The position numbers were made by a program, and so were the translations under genes. The notes beneath the pieces were generated by a model, which searched no databases, was not told where the DNA came from, and saw only the letters and a list, made by a program, of their open reading frames with translations. DNA of 64,000 nt from Zonotrichia leucophrys gambelii (Eukaryota; Chordata; Aves; Passeriformes; Passerellidae), in contig NC_088173.1 of the NCBI RefSeq assembly GCF_028769735.1, positions 20,896,038 to 20,960,037 of the forward strand. The letters run 5' to 3'. This document shows positions 51,978 to 64,000 of this stretch, one piece after another (within the stretch, counting starts at the first letter, position 1; every line of letters starts with the position of its first letter).

Positions 51978-52257
51978 TGTGGAGAGATAGACTGTAAGAG
52001 AATAGTGCAGAAGGCAGTCTCACACCTGAGGAGGTGCAGCTGTACCAATCACCAAAGATTAGGAACAGCCCTGCCCTTAATAGGCCCCAGCTGTGTCCAA
52101 TAAGGAGACAAGTGCCACAAAAGAGTGGGTTAGCTCGTGGAGAAGAGAGTTGGAGTTTGTTGGTTGTGCTGTGAAGAAGAAGGATTAAGTGCTGTGAGGA
52201 GATGCCCATGAGAAATCACCAAGAAGGTATGGAACTATTGCAATAAGATGGCAACAA
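51978..52257 (+). mobile_element. LTR-like interspersed repeat, copy B
   Basis: Second copy of the repeat at 37038-37290, in the same orientation. It begins TGTGGAGAGATAGACTGTAA and contains CAAAGATTAGGAACAGCCCTG, AAAAGAGTGGGTTAG and ACCAAGAAGGTATGGAACT. Copy A has a TATA-like CTATAAAAG where this one has CACAAAAG, so the box is lost here. Class uncertain; the general organisation resembles a solo LTR. Confidence 0.7.
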
Positions 52258-53774
52258 ATAGAGGGCTATGGGGAACTGAAAGGGAAAAATTTATCCCATT
52301 CAGAAATCTTAATGCCCCCCATGGTGAGAGATAACCTGTAATCTATTTTAGATATGACCATGTGTCTTCATGAGGTTGAGATATAATGTATAGGAAAGGG
52401 ACCACAAGCAATTCACAGAAAGGCCCTGCAGTAAATTTGCCAGGAGATTTGCAAATAATCTTGTAACTCCCTGCACATGATGTTTGAGTCTTGCAATTAA
52501 ATTCATGCCTAGAAACTTGTAGCTGAAATTTGTTATTTGTTTACAACAATCACTTTTTTGAAACTACATTGTCCGTTTGATTCCTGGTGTGTCAAGAAAA
52601 CAAAAGACCACATATCTTCAAACTATATTTGCTTTCTATTTTTCACATATAGGGAAGAAATATAACCTTGACTCATAAATTTAGCTGGGCTGTTATGCAT
52701 AACAATTATGTAAGTTAAAGCTCTAGCACAAGTCTGGCTTGAAACTTTGTCAGCTTTGAAATTCATCCCAAGGTTGTGAGCAACATACCTATCTTGGAGT
52801 GCCCTCCATTGAATGAGTGAGGTGTATAGTCACTTAGCTGTACTCTTGTCCCCAAGAAATCCTGAAGTACTTCATCTTGCTGGGCATCATCATTTTATTT
52901 GCTTTACTGACAAATGAACAGAGGCAGTAGTCTTCAAATTAATTATTCACAGCATCAGTTTACACCAAGTTCAGAATAAAATTCAGAGCTCCTGAGAAAG
53001 ACAAGCATTTATTGTGAAATCTGCCTTGTGTGTCTGAATGTCTCCCAAAAAGAAGCTTGTTTTGAAACATATTAATTGTATTAATGTTATAATTCTTGGT
53101 GATTTTTCAATAAAACAACCAGATCTGATAGTTTGACTCAGCATTCCGTGTCTACTTAGGTATATGAAGTGCACAATCTACTCAAGTCACACTAATTATT
53201 AAATATTGTTGTTAAATAATGAATTGTGTGGGCAAGTATAGACATACATAGATGAATTTGAATTTCACTTTTTTTTTTTTTTTTTTTTTTGCCCTGATTA
53301 GTATGGCCATTTACCTTGGCTGACCCTTCCCTCCTTTTACTATTACATTAGGTGCTATTACTCCTAATGAGCTTCTGGAAATGATTTCATTTGTATAGGC
53401 AGAAAAGCAAACCAGATAAATTAGTCAAACTGTACATTTGGTATCACAAAAAACAAGAAGAAAAAACCAGTTAATCTGATTTTTTTTTCAATTTTTTTTC
53501 CCCCCCAGAGATAATTGGAAGAGTTTCAAAATGACATGTGCCATTCTGTAGTCTCAATTAGTTTATAATGAAACAATGCCAGAGCAGGAAGATACAGTTT
53601 TATTGCATGGCATCATGTGAAATCTAGGAGCTAAATTAACTTGGTATTCTTGTTTCTAAAGATTTTTTTTTTTAAAAATTGCAACACAATAGAATTTGAG
53701 TAACTTCAAGAGGAGCATTTATTTGCTTTCTGAGGCTTCAGTGTTAAATCCTATTGCATGCATTTTACTTCTCT
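52258..53774. other. Unannotated AT-rich sequence
   Basis: No exon or mobile element recognised. A run of 22 T lies at 53269-53290. Confidence 0.6.
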
Positions 53775-53876
53775 GTGCCTGAGAAGGTCATGGAACAGAT
53801 CCTTCTAGAAGCTCTGCTTATGCCCATGGAAGACAGGGAGGTGATTGGAGGCATCCAGCATGGCTTCACCAGGGGA
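53775..53876 (+). mobile_element. Short CR1 ORF2 fragment (reverse transcriptase)
   Basis: About 100 bp reading [20 protein letters not shown] followed by VIGG.QHGFTRG, the same segment of CR1 reverse transcriptase as 41150-41240 in the larger fragment. Truncated at both ends. Confidence 0.85.
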
Positions 53877-56800
53877 TTGGTTCTCTTTGTGAGGCTTTCA
53901 ACTTGATTTTGCTGTCACCTTCAGCTACTCCTAACTTAGCAGCTGCTGAGTAGGAATAATCAGTACAGAGGACTCATGCTGAAGGACTCATGGACATTAT
54001 TGTTTGTTGTACACATGTCTTGTGGGCTTTGTGTGGCTCCTGGCTTTTGAAGAGTCACAACAGCCAGTAGCAAGTGCTCAGAGAGGCTTTTCTCTGCATT
54101 TAGCTCCCATGGTCATAGTGATCATTATATTTTGTGTTTATATTACTGAAAAAGGTACTTATGCATACATTTCTCTAGCAGATTGTCAGGAGAAGCATTT
54201 TCTTACATTATGAGAATCATGTTTCTTAGAAAACAGGGAGGTGACATCTCTGCAGGCAGAGCTGTTAGAAGGATATGGACAAAACCTTGTTTTTATAACA
54301 GGAATATTCTTTAAAAACTGAGGCTAAGTTAAAAGAGAAGTTTTGCCCTATTTGGCAATATTTGGAAAGCTGGTCATATTTTGTTGCATCTGTTAAATAA
54401 AATCCTGTTGAAACAACTTGTCAGCATAATTTCAGGGGTTTCTGCTGGTAATAATGAGCATAAAAGTATTGCAGGTGTTTTACTCTAAATAGAGAGAAAA
54501 CATAACTTTAACATCTTAGAAAAGAATTTCTCTAATGTTTCAAACAATGTTATGCAAGTTCAATAATTGCCTAATAGTTTTTTGGTTTTTCATGTTCTGT
54601 CTTCTTTCAAAAATCTATAGTGCAAAAATAAGGATATTTGGGAAGATGTTGGCTTTATCATCTTCAATAGATCACAATGTTTTTATTTTCAGACTTCACA
54701 AAGAAAGTCTCTTCCTAAATGTGACAATTTCTATTAAGAAGAACTGGTTTAATTTGGAAAAGTCTGATGTTTTGAAAAGCAGTTTTCTACTTTGTGGGCA
54801 TTTGCTGCTTTCACTTAGAAATTTTTCTTCCCATTCATCTGACACTTCAAATAATAACCCATTTATCCACAGATATTACCATCCACTATTGCAAAAGAAA
54901 AATTTAAGAAGGGTTACCTGAGGATGGGGCAAAAGTAGACACTTTAAAAGAAAAGCTTTAAAGAATGCTATGAGCCGCATTTTACGGTTGCAATTTTTGT
55001 GAACTAATGGCAAACAGATTTTGAGCAATTAGAATATGGCAAAAATCAGAGGTGGTAGAGGGGAAGTCTGCAAGTCCATAATAAAGTGGGTTTTTAAAAT
55101 GAGTACTGGCCTAACTAGGAACATGAGAGGGGGATAGCGTTGCCATATGTAACTTGAATGGGCATTTGGGCCAAGGTTGGTGTTGCAGCATACTGGTGAG
55201 TGCAAGGAGGCAGGAGAGGTTTTTGGCTTCCTTAAATCACTAATGAATACCTGTCACAATAAATTTTAAATGAAAAGGCATTTCCATGCCCACTATGACA
55301 TGCCTCAGCTTGGTTCTTGATGCTCTGTTGAGCAATTCATGCATTGCTAACCAGGTAGATGCGTTTCACTGAGGGGAATGGGAAGACAAGCTGAAGCTCT
55401 CTCTGATGTTACTTGATGCTTTTCACTGGGGTACAGTAATTGGAAGAATCAGTTTGAAATGCCTGTCCACTGAGAAGTGAAGGTCTTGGTATAAAGAAAA
55501 ACCTCATCTCCTGCAAGAGGCTCACTCTTTGAAAAACTGTTTGTGCTATTTTTCTTCTGTAATGAAGCAATTTTGTAGAAACATTGAGCTGTCTTGTCTC
55601 ATACACACTTGATTGCTTTTGTGTGAACTTTCAAGACTATGTTTTAGCGGGATCTTTGATAAAGATCTTTTTCCTCTCTGCTTCCATGTATCTTTAGGTT
55701 GTTTAAGATTTTTAATGGTGAATGATAGATCTAAAACTTCAAAAATATCCAAGGGATCTATTAATGTTATCCCTATTTGAAAGTCAGGGTTACAGTGCCT
55801 AATGCTTCCTAAAATAGAATTACTGGACATCAAACTTCAAATGTTTTATATTAGAAGGGCAATATCTCAATCTAATCCAGAAATAGATTGATGATAGAGA
55901 TGAGAATTTTTAATAAATTCCTTTAGCCAGTTCTTGCATTGGCATCTAGTTTTCTAGTTTTTCTGGTTTCTACAAGAAAAATATGGTCTTAATGATATAC
56001 TTTTGTACCCTATTTTTACTCTAGAACAATAATTATTTTAGTGAGTTAAATTTTAAATCCTGGGGGAGACCTTGTTAGGCAGGTATCACGAGCAGCATAG
56101 CTGTTTGTTTATGATAGTATCTGCCTAATTGTTATCTTCAGTTAATTGTTTCAGAGGAACTGAACTGGTAGATGCACACAGATATAATTCGTTATCACCA
56201 CTACAGATTTTGTTTTGATCATTTGTCATTAGCCTTCTGTAAACATTGTATCAAAAAGTATTAGACTTGGTGGGGGATTTTTGTAACATGTGTTGTCTTG
56301 AAACTTCAGCTGTTTCAGGTGGAATTTTGTAATCATTTATAAATGGATCAGACCAGGGACTGGTGTAGCTTAGAACCTCCAAGTGGCAGTCAGAGAATAT
56401 TTTATTCATGCACTGGTTTTTTTCAACTAATTTACAACTGAGCCTGAGATCTCATGATTAAGTACTTTTATTACTTAGCAGGTGTAAAAAGGGGTTTGTG
56501 TAAAAGTGTTTTTGTGTTGTCATTAAGTGATGCAGTTCACAAAGGTTTTATCCTTTGCAATACTTTTGACAATAAATTTACAGATTAAGTATGCATTGTA
56601 TTAATAGTGTCCCTTTACAGTCAGCAGTTTCTGTAAGAGCCCATTTTCTGTAGGTAACATTCAAAGGGATAACTAGGTGTTTCTACTAACTTTTCATTAA
56701 CACTGTCTTTTTATGCAGTTTACTAACTTACCATTTTTTTTTGCTAGAAATGTATTTATTAATTAGAAATGATCTTCTCTTCTGCTGTGTGTAAATGCAG

Positions 56801-57343
56801 ATGATCAGCATGATCCATGTGACTAGCTGAAAGCATACCATTAATTTAAAGGACTGCTTGGCACAATATTTGCCACACCCTAATTGATTAAAAATAATCA
56901 TCTCATATAATCCCTTATAAAATAGCACACCTCATTATTTTACTGAATGAGACAGTTATGAGTTTACTGAATTAGAGAAGGAGCTAAGTCACTTTTTTCT
57001 TTTTTTTTTTACTTGCTATCTTGGTACTTCCACTGGTTTACCCAAAATAATTTTACTAGATTAAATAAACTGGAATGGAACTAGGTTTCTTGGCTGTACT
57101 TAGAAATTTTACATTAGGTGTCTGAGGAGTCATATCTTGTGTCTTGTTCTCCTGTTACCCTGTATCCCATTCCATGCCTTGCTCTTGTGGTCTGGTGTGG
57201 GACATGACAAGGAAGTGAGCTCAGACCTGTAAGCGCTCCCAGGTATTTCTGTTTGGATGTAGTACAGCAACAGAGAGAAAGAGGGGCAAAACTTCTCCAG
57301 GGCCTCAGAAAAGTGGGAAAATGGAAGTTAACATATGCTTTAC

Positions 57344-57512
57344 CTGCTTGTGAAGCATGTGAGTCAAGAGTGTAAGAGCAGCTCCAAAAAAGTAAGTGGC
57401 AGCCAGCAGAGCCCTCCTCTTTCTCCTCATCTCCTGAATGGAGGCCAGCAAAAAACATGGTCGCTCTTTGAGGTTTTGCTGTGGTTTCTTTTGCCCCTGA
57501 TTACAGGGGTGT
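57344..57512 (-). other. Possible unassigned coding exon with a hydrophobic segment
   Basis: On the - strand CTCTGCAG precedes 57512 and CAG|GTAAAG follows 57344. The 169 bp between (1+56x3) are open in the frame that reads QEMRRKRRALLAATYFFG and AALTLLTHMLHKQ. A basic cluster followed by about 19 hydrophobic residues looks like an internal signal-anchor. Neither the protein nor a partner exon is recognised, and a chance open frame of this size is quite possible. Confidence 0.2.
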
Positions 57513-60500
57513 CTGCAGAGCATTTAGCACTTCTGAAAACTTGTCCCAGCTTAGGTGTATTTATTTAGGGTCCTCAGGGCTCTTGTGATAATTTGGGAAT
57601 TATTCAGTGTTATCAGTGATCTCTGTTACTTTTTTGATACAGGAAGGCTGGTCAATGCCTGAGAGCAAGCTCTTGAGTTCTCTCACTTAGTGATGTAAGT
57701 CCTCAGACTGATCTTTTTAGATTTGCGAAGTACATGTCCCAGTTTCCATTTTAGAGTACAAATACTCTGAGGTGGTTTGCTTTGTACAGCATTTCACTGT
57801 AATTATTCAGTTCCAGATAAGCAATGAGCCCTCTACCTACTGTTGTCATTTGAGCTTACCCTTAATAACAGAATTTCAGAGAGCAGAATATATTTGTTTA
57901 TTTAAGGAAAAGACTAGGGTAGGAAAAAAAAAAGAAAAGAAAAAAGGGTGTTGAAAAAGGAAACAAAAAAGTCATCTTAAAGTCATTTCATACAAAAGTG
58001 TTTTCCTAGCTGTCAGTTTGAATCTTTACAGCACATTGCAGCCATAATAGGGATCAAATTGGCCAGCACTACTCTGCCTCCAAACATTACTTCTCCCAGT
58101 TGACACACATCTTTTTGCTACAGTGGATTCTAGCTTATAGCTGAAGCTAGAAATAGCAGGGTTAATGTGCTTTGTTGCTCTAAAAGAAACAGAGGAGATG
58201 AGATCTTGTATTAGATCATCTGAAATGGGAATCCTAGCTACATATTTTTATAAAAGTATGTCCTTTTAATAAGGAGGCCTTACTGTATTTCAGCTCTTTG
58301 ACATCTACAAGAGATAGCAGTGCTAGTCTAAGCTGAACTGGGAGTGTTTGTCTCTGAAATCATGGAAGGCTCTTCCACACAATAACTCACTGCTCATGTT
58401 TTCCTTCTTGCTGAGGAAAACCACTGTCTGCCAGCTAAAAATTAGAACTTCCGTTTTTGAGCAGAAAAGTTTACGTTGTGAAACACGTGTTTTTATAACT
58501 GATTGAAAATTGCCTCTCATAAAAGTTATCCAGTGTGTAACAGTTTCAGTGTATACAGCTTTTCTGACTCGCTACACTGACTACACACCACACCTTAACC
58601 AGCCATGTGTCAACATTAAGAGCAAAGTACATATATTAAACTCCCTGTTTTCTGAACATTTCTTCCACTAGCAGTTGCTACACAGCCAGCCTCTGCCATC
58701 TCCATGCAAACTCTTCAGATAAGGCAACACAATTTATACTAGTGCACTGAAAAACCGACCCATAAACCTCTCTGGGTTGCTTTCAACCTGGATAAAGCTC
58801 GGCTTTCAGCTGAGATGGCTTTGATGCAAATGATCATTGAGTTCATTTTAGGCTGCGTGGGCCATCATTGCTCCCCAAAAAAACCCTTGTGAAACTGCTG
58901 TGTGGAGTCCTCTGCTCCCCAAGGCACGGGGGTGCGATCACTGCTCAAATGCTTCGCTCCCACAGCAATGGAAGGGTGTTTGTTGCCTCTGTATATTCTA
59001 AAGCTCAAAGGTCTCAAAGCTACTAAGCTTTGCTTTAAGTATGTATGCATTCTTATTGTGTCAACATTACTTAAACTGCTTTTGCAGCCTACTGAGATGC
59101 TATCTAGACAGTAAGCAAGACCCAAGCATGGTCTGGTAGTTCCTTGATTTAGTCTGATTTGAATTTAAAATATTTTGAGCTTAGAATTCTTCTCAGGCCT
59201 CAAAAGTCATGGGAATAGAGATACACAATGTCCTTAAAATTGATACAGTAAATCAGACTAAGAAGATAAGCAGAAGTGCAAGGGAAAGAGACAGTGTTTC
59301 AACCTAAATTGAGCTCTTGCTACAGGGAAAGGAGAGAGCACAGCAGGCAAATAAGCCAAATTCATGTTACAAATATAGGTATTAAGGAAAGTGCAAAATT
59401 TAATACCAGCAACTACAGACATGGCAAAGATATTGTGTTTAATATATGTTCCTCCCTTTTCTGAATAATGTGGGCAGGCTACCTCATATATGTGCTAGGA
59501 GTGAAGGGAAGTGCCTAGGAAAAGATTCAGTTTTGGTAGCAAGAAAGAATAACTTGTGCACCCAGAAGGGGCTGTCTCTGGTTGATTACACAGGAGAAAG
59601 GAAATGTGCTCTTGCCTAGAGCCTTCCTCTCCACTCCCAGCTCAGAGCATCCCAGGGCTCCCTTTAGGTGCCTCAGGGTCCGCAGACTTTGCTCACTCAT
59701 TCATTCCCTGTCTGGGGAGTGACTCTGTGCACGCAACCTTCTCAAAACCTACCACTAACAAACAAATCTTTAAAGTTTTATTTAAAACATTCCAGATGGG
59801 TGTCAGCCTTAGCCATGCAAAATTTGTACTGGTGGGAAAGTATATTGAAGGTAGTATTTCTTTGCAGACAGAAGTGGTTTGAGAAGTATTTTCCTTGACT
59901 TTCTGCTTCACTTTATAAGGTGGTATTTGGAAAATAAAGCCTTTGTTTTGTGACATTTTTAATTTAGGAAAAGTATTAATAAATAAAAAACTTAAGAGTG
60001 CATTATAAGGGTTATCTTCTTTTACAGCTGGAGTATCTGTCTCAGAATCTCTGGTTGGCAAGCAGCAACTAGAGATGAACTTTGTTCACCAGGAGAGGGC
60101 TCTCACAGTCTTCTGTTATTACTGAACTTGGGAGTAGAAAGACGAGAAGGTGAAGCTACCGAAAAAGTCATGCAAGACCTGCCTAAATCAGGTTATGTCC
60201 ACCAGTGTGCTGTAGATACTATAAATGTTAATTTTAAATGAATAAGGCAAATTTTACTCATGCTTAAAAAAAAAAAAGAAAAATAGGATGCTGTTGCAGC
60301 TTAGCTCTATTTTTTCCTTAGTATGGCTGTTGTTAAACAGCGCTAAAATATTCTAGAAATCAACTTTCTGTGCAGCACCATCAACTTGCAGATAACACTA
60401 CTGTTGGCTTTGCCAAGGAAATCCCACAGGTGTGTGAAGACCCTTCCTGTGTGGTTTAAACCCTGTTATGAAAACAGAAGTTAATGTTTCAGAGAGGAAA

Positions 60501-60946
60501 AAGGATTTTTTTTTTTATATTGCTTGTTACTTTTTTGCCATCCTTCAAATAACATTATTTATCATGAAGAGTAAATTTATAGTGATACAAACATAGAATC
60601 AGCCTGGCTGTCTCTCCTCTTACTATATCTCTTATTTGTTAAAAATGAATGTATGAAATCTTTATATGAATGCTATTGCATAAACAGAGTAACACAGATG
60701 CTATCTTTGTTTCTGTTGTAAACAATCAACAACAAGGTTATTTGTATTTCTAGCAATAGTTGAATGAACTCTGCTTTTTAGTTCTTGTTTACCATTATAA
60801 ATTATGGGTTTACTGTAAACATTATCTCATGAAATCCAGGCATGGAAAGGAGAAACCAGTTTGCTATATTGCTTGAAGTTCTATAACAAAAGAAAATAAA
60901 CCATTATCAATTTATTTTGTGTTCTTTACATGAAAATCTTTTCCAT

Positions 60947-61047
60947 TCTGGGTTGTTTGGGGTTTTTCTTGTTTCTTTTGTTGTTGGTTGTTTGTTTGGT
61001 GCTTTTTTTCTGGGTTTTGGGGGGGTTTGTGTCTTGTTTTTGTTGGT
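60947..61047. repeat. T/G-rich low-complexity tract
   Basis: Similar in make-up to 8187-8262: T runs interrupted by G and GG, and one run of seven G. The minus-strand frame over it (Lys/Thr/Pro-rich) is an artefact. Confidence 0.85.
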
Positions 61048-61353
61048 CATTAAGTTCTTAGTATAACCTTGTCTTTTGTCAATGTTCCTACATAAGGGTA
61101 CAGGCTGGAAGTTGTATTTCAGCAAAAACAACCACCAAAGTATGGAAAACAAACATTTACCTTTCAGGTATTTGAACAAGTGCCAATAAGTTGCAGTATT
61201 CCTATATCTTTTAAGGACATCTTTATCTAATCAACCTCTCATTTTGACAGATGTAACAATTTTTTTCTATTTCTGTTCTCTTGAAGCATTTTCCTGGTAG
61301 TAATTCAACAGAATCTTTAATTGGGATCAGACCTGTTGTGCTATGTAATGGAA

Positions 61354-61939
61354 TGTGCTGGTTTTGGCTGGGGTAGAGTCAGTTTTCTTCCCAATGGCTG
61401 GTATGGGGCTGTGTTTTGGATTTGAGCTGAACAGAGTTGATAACACAGATGTTCTTGTTATCGCTGAGCAGGGATTGCACAGAGCCAAGGCCTTTTCTGC
61501 TTTTCATTCTGCCATGCTGGGGAGGAGACTGGGGGTGCATGGGAGGCTGGGAGGGGACACAGCCAGGACAGGTGACCCAAACTGACCCAAGGGATATTCC
61601 AGACCAAATTACATCATGCTCAGTGTATAAACTAGGGAGAAGGAGGAAGGGGGGAATATTTGGAGTGATGGTGCTTGTCCTTCCAAATCACCAACACATG
61701 TGATGGGCCCCTGCTCTCCTGGAGATAGCTGAGCACCTGCCTGCCATGGGAAGCAGTGAATTAATTTCTTTATTTGCTGTGCTTGTGTGTGTGGCTTTTG
61801 TTTTCTCTATTAAAAGGTCTTCATCTCTGCCTGTGAGTTTCCTACCTTTTACCCTTCTGATTTTCTCCCAGGTTCACTGGTGAGGGAGTCAGCAGCAGCT
61901 GTGTGGTACTTGGCTGCTGGCTGGGATTAAACCTCTACA
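61354..61939 (+). mobile_element. Solo LTR, ERVL-like
   Basis: 586 bp starting TGTGCTGGTTTTGGCTGGGG and ending TAAACCTCTACA, that is TG...CA. It is flanked by TGGAA (61349-61353) and GGGAA (61940-61944), a 5-bp target duplication with one mismatch. Inside are a TATA-like TATAAACTAGG near 61626 and an ATTAAA near 61808 as a polyadenylation signal. No internal retroviral genes follow, so this is a solo LTR. It shares its first 240 bp with the fragment at 33390. Family named from general knowledge of bird ERVL LTRs, not from a search. Confidence 0.82.
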
Positions 61940-61944
61940 GGGAA

Positions 61945-64000
61945 CAATAAAAAATGGGGTGAATAGCTTAGAAGCAAAGAGTATTTTGGTGCTGGAGCTG
62001 TGTTACAAGGTTAAGATGCTTTGGTCAGAGGACATATCAGGTATGTATGATATATAAGACTCCAAGGACTTATAAGTAATAAATTTATATTAAAATAATC
62101 AAAACTGCATATTCAAATATCTACTTTTTATTATTATTATTTTCCCATACAATTAGTAAGACTCCAGGATCCTGGATGTGTTGAAGTGATTATCTAGTCC
62201 TGCATACACATTTCTTCATTCTACTTCATCTCTGTGAAGTGATTCCTTCCTTGTTCCCTTTCTAGCAGTCTCGCACAGGTGTCTTCCACAACTTTCTGGA
62301 AGGTCTCCAATTTTAGGCTATTTCAGATCAAGAGGAAAAACAAGTACCACAGAGTTTTCAGTCTCATTCACTGCTTTTTTCATCCATCTCTCCTGTGAAA
62401 GGAACAACATTTGAGGGCCCCTGCTGACTGCAGGTGTGATGATGTGCGAGGGGGAGATTGGTGTTACATGCTCCTGAGAGCTCCTGGGAAATAACTAATT
62501 TTTCTGACATAAAGGGCCTTGCAGCAGCTTTTCTGAAGAACAGAACCCCACAAAACCAGTAAGATACAAGCTGTGCCCTGAATAAGCTTCAGTCCCTGAA
62601 TGGTCTTAAGGAGCAATCTCAAGTAGAGCGTATTGCAATTTAGTTCTGCAGAAGGAATGAGGTTCTGAATTTTACCCGTTGTGATGTGCTGTGTGGATCA
62701 GATGAGGCTATGCTGTCTGAAATGTGTTCTCATACTCCAGGATATTAATTGAGAGAATGTATCATTGAGGCTTCAGACAATTACCTTTATGAGATGTGCC
62801 TTGGAACTGATGGAGTCTTAAAAAATACGTAATTGTTTTGCCTGGTTTTGGTCCCAGTAGTTACATAAAAATAAGTTTAATTTTCCTGCAGTAAACAACT
62901 TGCACTTCTCCCAGTTGTGCTAACATCACAAAAAAGAAAAGGAAAAACAAAACAAAAACCAACACAAAACCAGCAGAAAGTAAAAGTTTAGCTTATATTC
63001 TGACCTCTTGTGCAGTTTCTTAATCCTCTGGCCAAGAAGTCAAAATCCTTATGAGTGCTAAGTGAACCACAATTTGGTGGAAAGCCAAAGGAAATTACTA
63101 GGAGTTAAAATAAAGTAGGATTACCACCTTCTTTAACATAAGAAAATCTGGATGAAAATCAGATGAAAATCTCATAGAAAGAGGCAGTAAAATTACTTGT
63201 AGAAGGGATGGTTTTATTTATCTCCTAGTTTATATATTTTTCTCTCAGCAAAAAAAGATTTATAGTTAAACTTATAATTTTAAGTCTTGTGGTCTGTCAT
63301 AAAATGGGTTTTGTCTTTGTGGTTCCAGCTGAGTCTGAAGAGATGATCAACTGCTTGAGTATCACAAAGTTACTTCTCTGGAGAAATTTTGCACCAGAAG
63401 TGTCTTTAAAATAATTTTGTTCACAGGGACAGTAATAAATGTTTCCTGCTTGAAAAATGTCCTATTAATCTCCAAGTGATACAGATATGATCCTTTTCCT
63501 GTTAAGATAAAGGAAGTATTTGATTAACTGGATGTAAGAGCAAGACCAACCTACTTTGGTCTCAAATATCAAGTCTCTATTCTAAAAACTTCCCAGAGGG
63601 TTACTTTTAAGTCTCATTATTAAAATGATCATCTTAATGTGACTACTGGGGCAAAATGAAGCATTCATACTTGTTCAAGTGAGCTGAATTTGGATTGTAG
63701 CAATATTTTGTTTCACGATATTTCCTAAGACTAGCATGTAATGAAGTAATTTTATTACTTTAAAAATGTTTACAATATTTTCTCTTCAAAAGGAAACAAG
63801 ATTAATAAAAGTCTTACTTTTATAGTTCTATTGGTTTCATCACAATGGTGCCACTTGTGATCTTAATTCATTGCTCACTCTTAAAAACACAACGTGACCA
63901 CATCTTCGTGCCTGCAGTTATAGACTTTCTGAGGAAATCAGGATTTAAGACATTTTACCAAGGACAAGCTGTATCAGGCTATCAGGCTTTTTTTTTTTTG
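61945..64000. other. Unannotated AT-rich sequence to window end
   Basis: No coding exon, RNA gene or mobile element recognised. The window ends in a short poly-T run. Confidence 0.6.

Larger units (their letters stand above)
53877..61353. other. Gene-poor region
   Basis: AT-rich sequence without a recognisable gene. The 128-residue frame at 54535-54921 on + is composed mainly of AT-rich hydrophobic codons and has no family resemblance. A possible exon is listed at 57344-57512. A T/G-rich low-complexity tract lies at about 60947-61047. Confidence 0.55.

Noticed and set aside
54535..54921. 128-residue + strand frame
   Set aside because: AT-rich hydrophobic composition, no domain, no splice or promoter context; a chance frame.
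1..64000. CRISPR arrays, operons, prophage or other microbial systems
   Set aside because: Spliced vertebrate genes, CR1 elements and low coding density throughout; no spaced direct repeats of CRISPR type.

Overview
The window looks like nuclear chromosomal DNA from a bird. It is AT-rich and sparsely genic, and its coding exons carry canonical GT-AG splice sites. Its repeats include several CR1 LINE fragments with typical avian CR1 3' ends and LTRs of the kind common in bird genomes. Two genes are recognisable, and they sit tail-to-tail as the same pair does in human 4q32 (established knowledge). A passerine is plausible because of the LTR type, but that is inference.

Layout. (1) 1-15624: non-coding sequence, read as an intron of MARCHF1, with one CR1 copy at about 13661-14203. 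(2) 15625-18364: the last two coding exons of MARCHF1 on the + strand. They encode the two transmembrane segments and cytoplasmic tail of a membrane-bound RING-CH ubiquitin ligase. The RING-CH exons are not in the window. (3) 18365 to about 28025: MARCHF1 3'UTR and the intergenic space between the two gene ends. (4) 28026 to about 44110: TMA16 on the - strand, complete. I rebuilt seven coding exons whose phases all match, giving a 200-residue protein. The first coding exon carries only the ATG, at the edge of a CpG island of about 500 bp. TMA16 introns hold two CR1 fragments and two LTR-type insertions, all antisense to the gene. (5) 44110-64000: about 20 kb with no recognisable intact gene. 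It holds a decayed coding-like stretch right next to the TMA16 promoter, a CR1 fragment, a second copy of an LTR-like repeat, a TATC microsatellite and an ERVL-like solo LTR. In human the next genes in this direction include NPY5R and NPY1R; neither is visible here.

The two genes are not known to act together. MARCHF1 ubiquitinates membrane immune receptors such as MHC class II and CD86. TMA16 is a small ribosome-biogenesis factor. No previously undescribed system was found. The oddest local structure is the TMA16 promoter: the start codon overlaps an opposite-strand ATG in a CCATGG palindrome, with a 74-bp minisatellite, a 35-base poly(A) tract and a decayed coding-like sequence close by.
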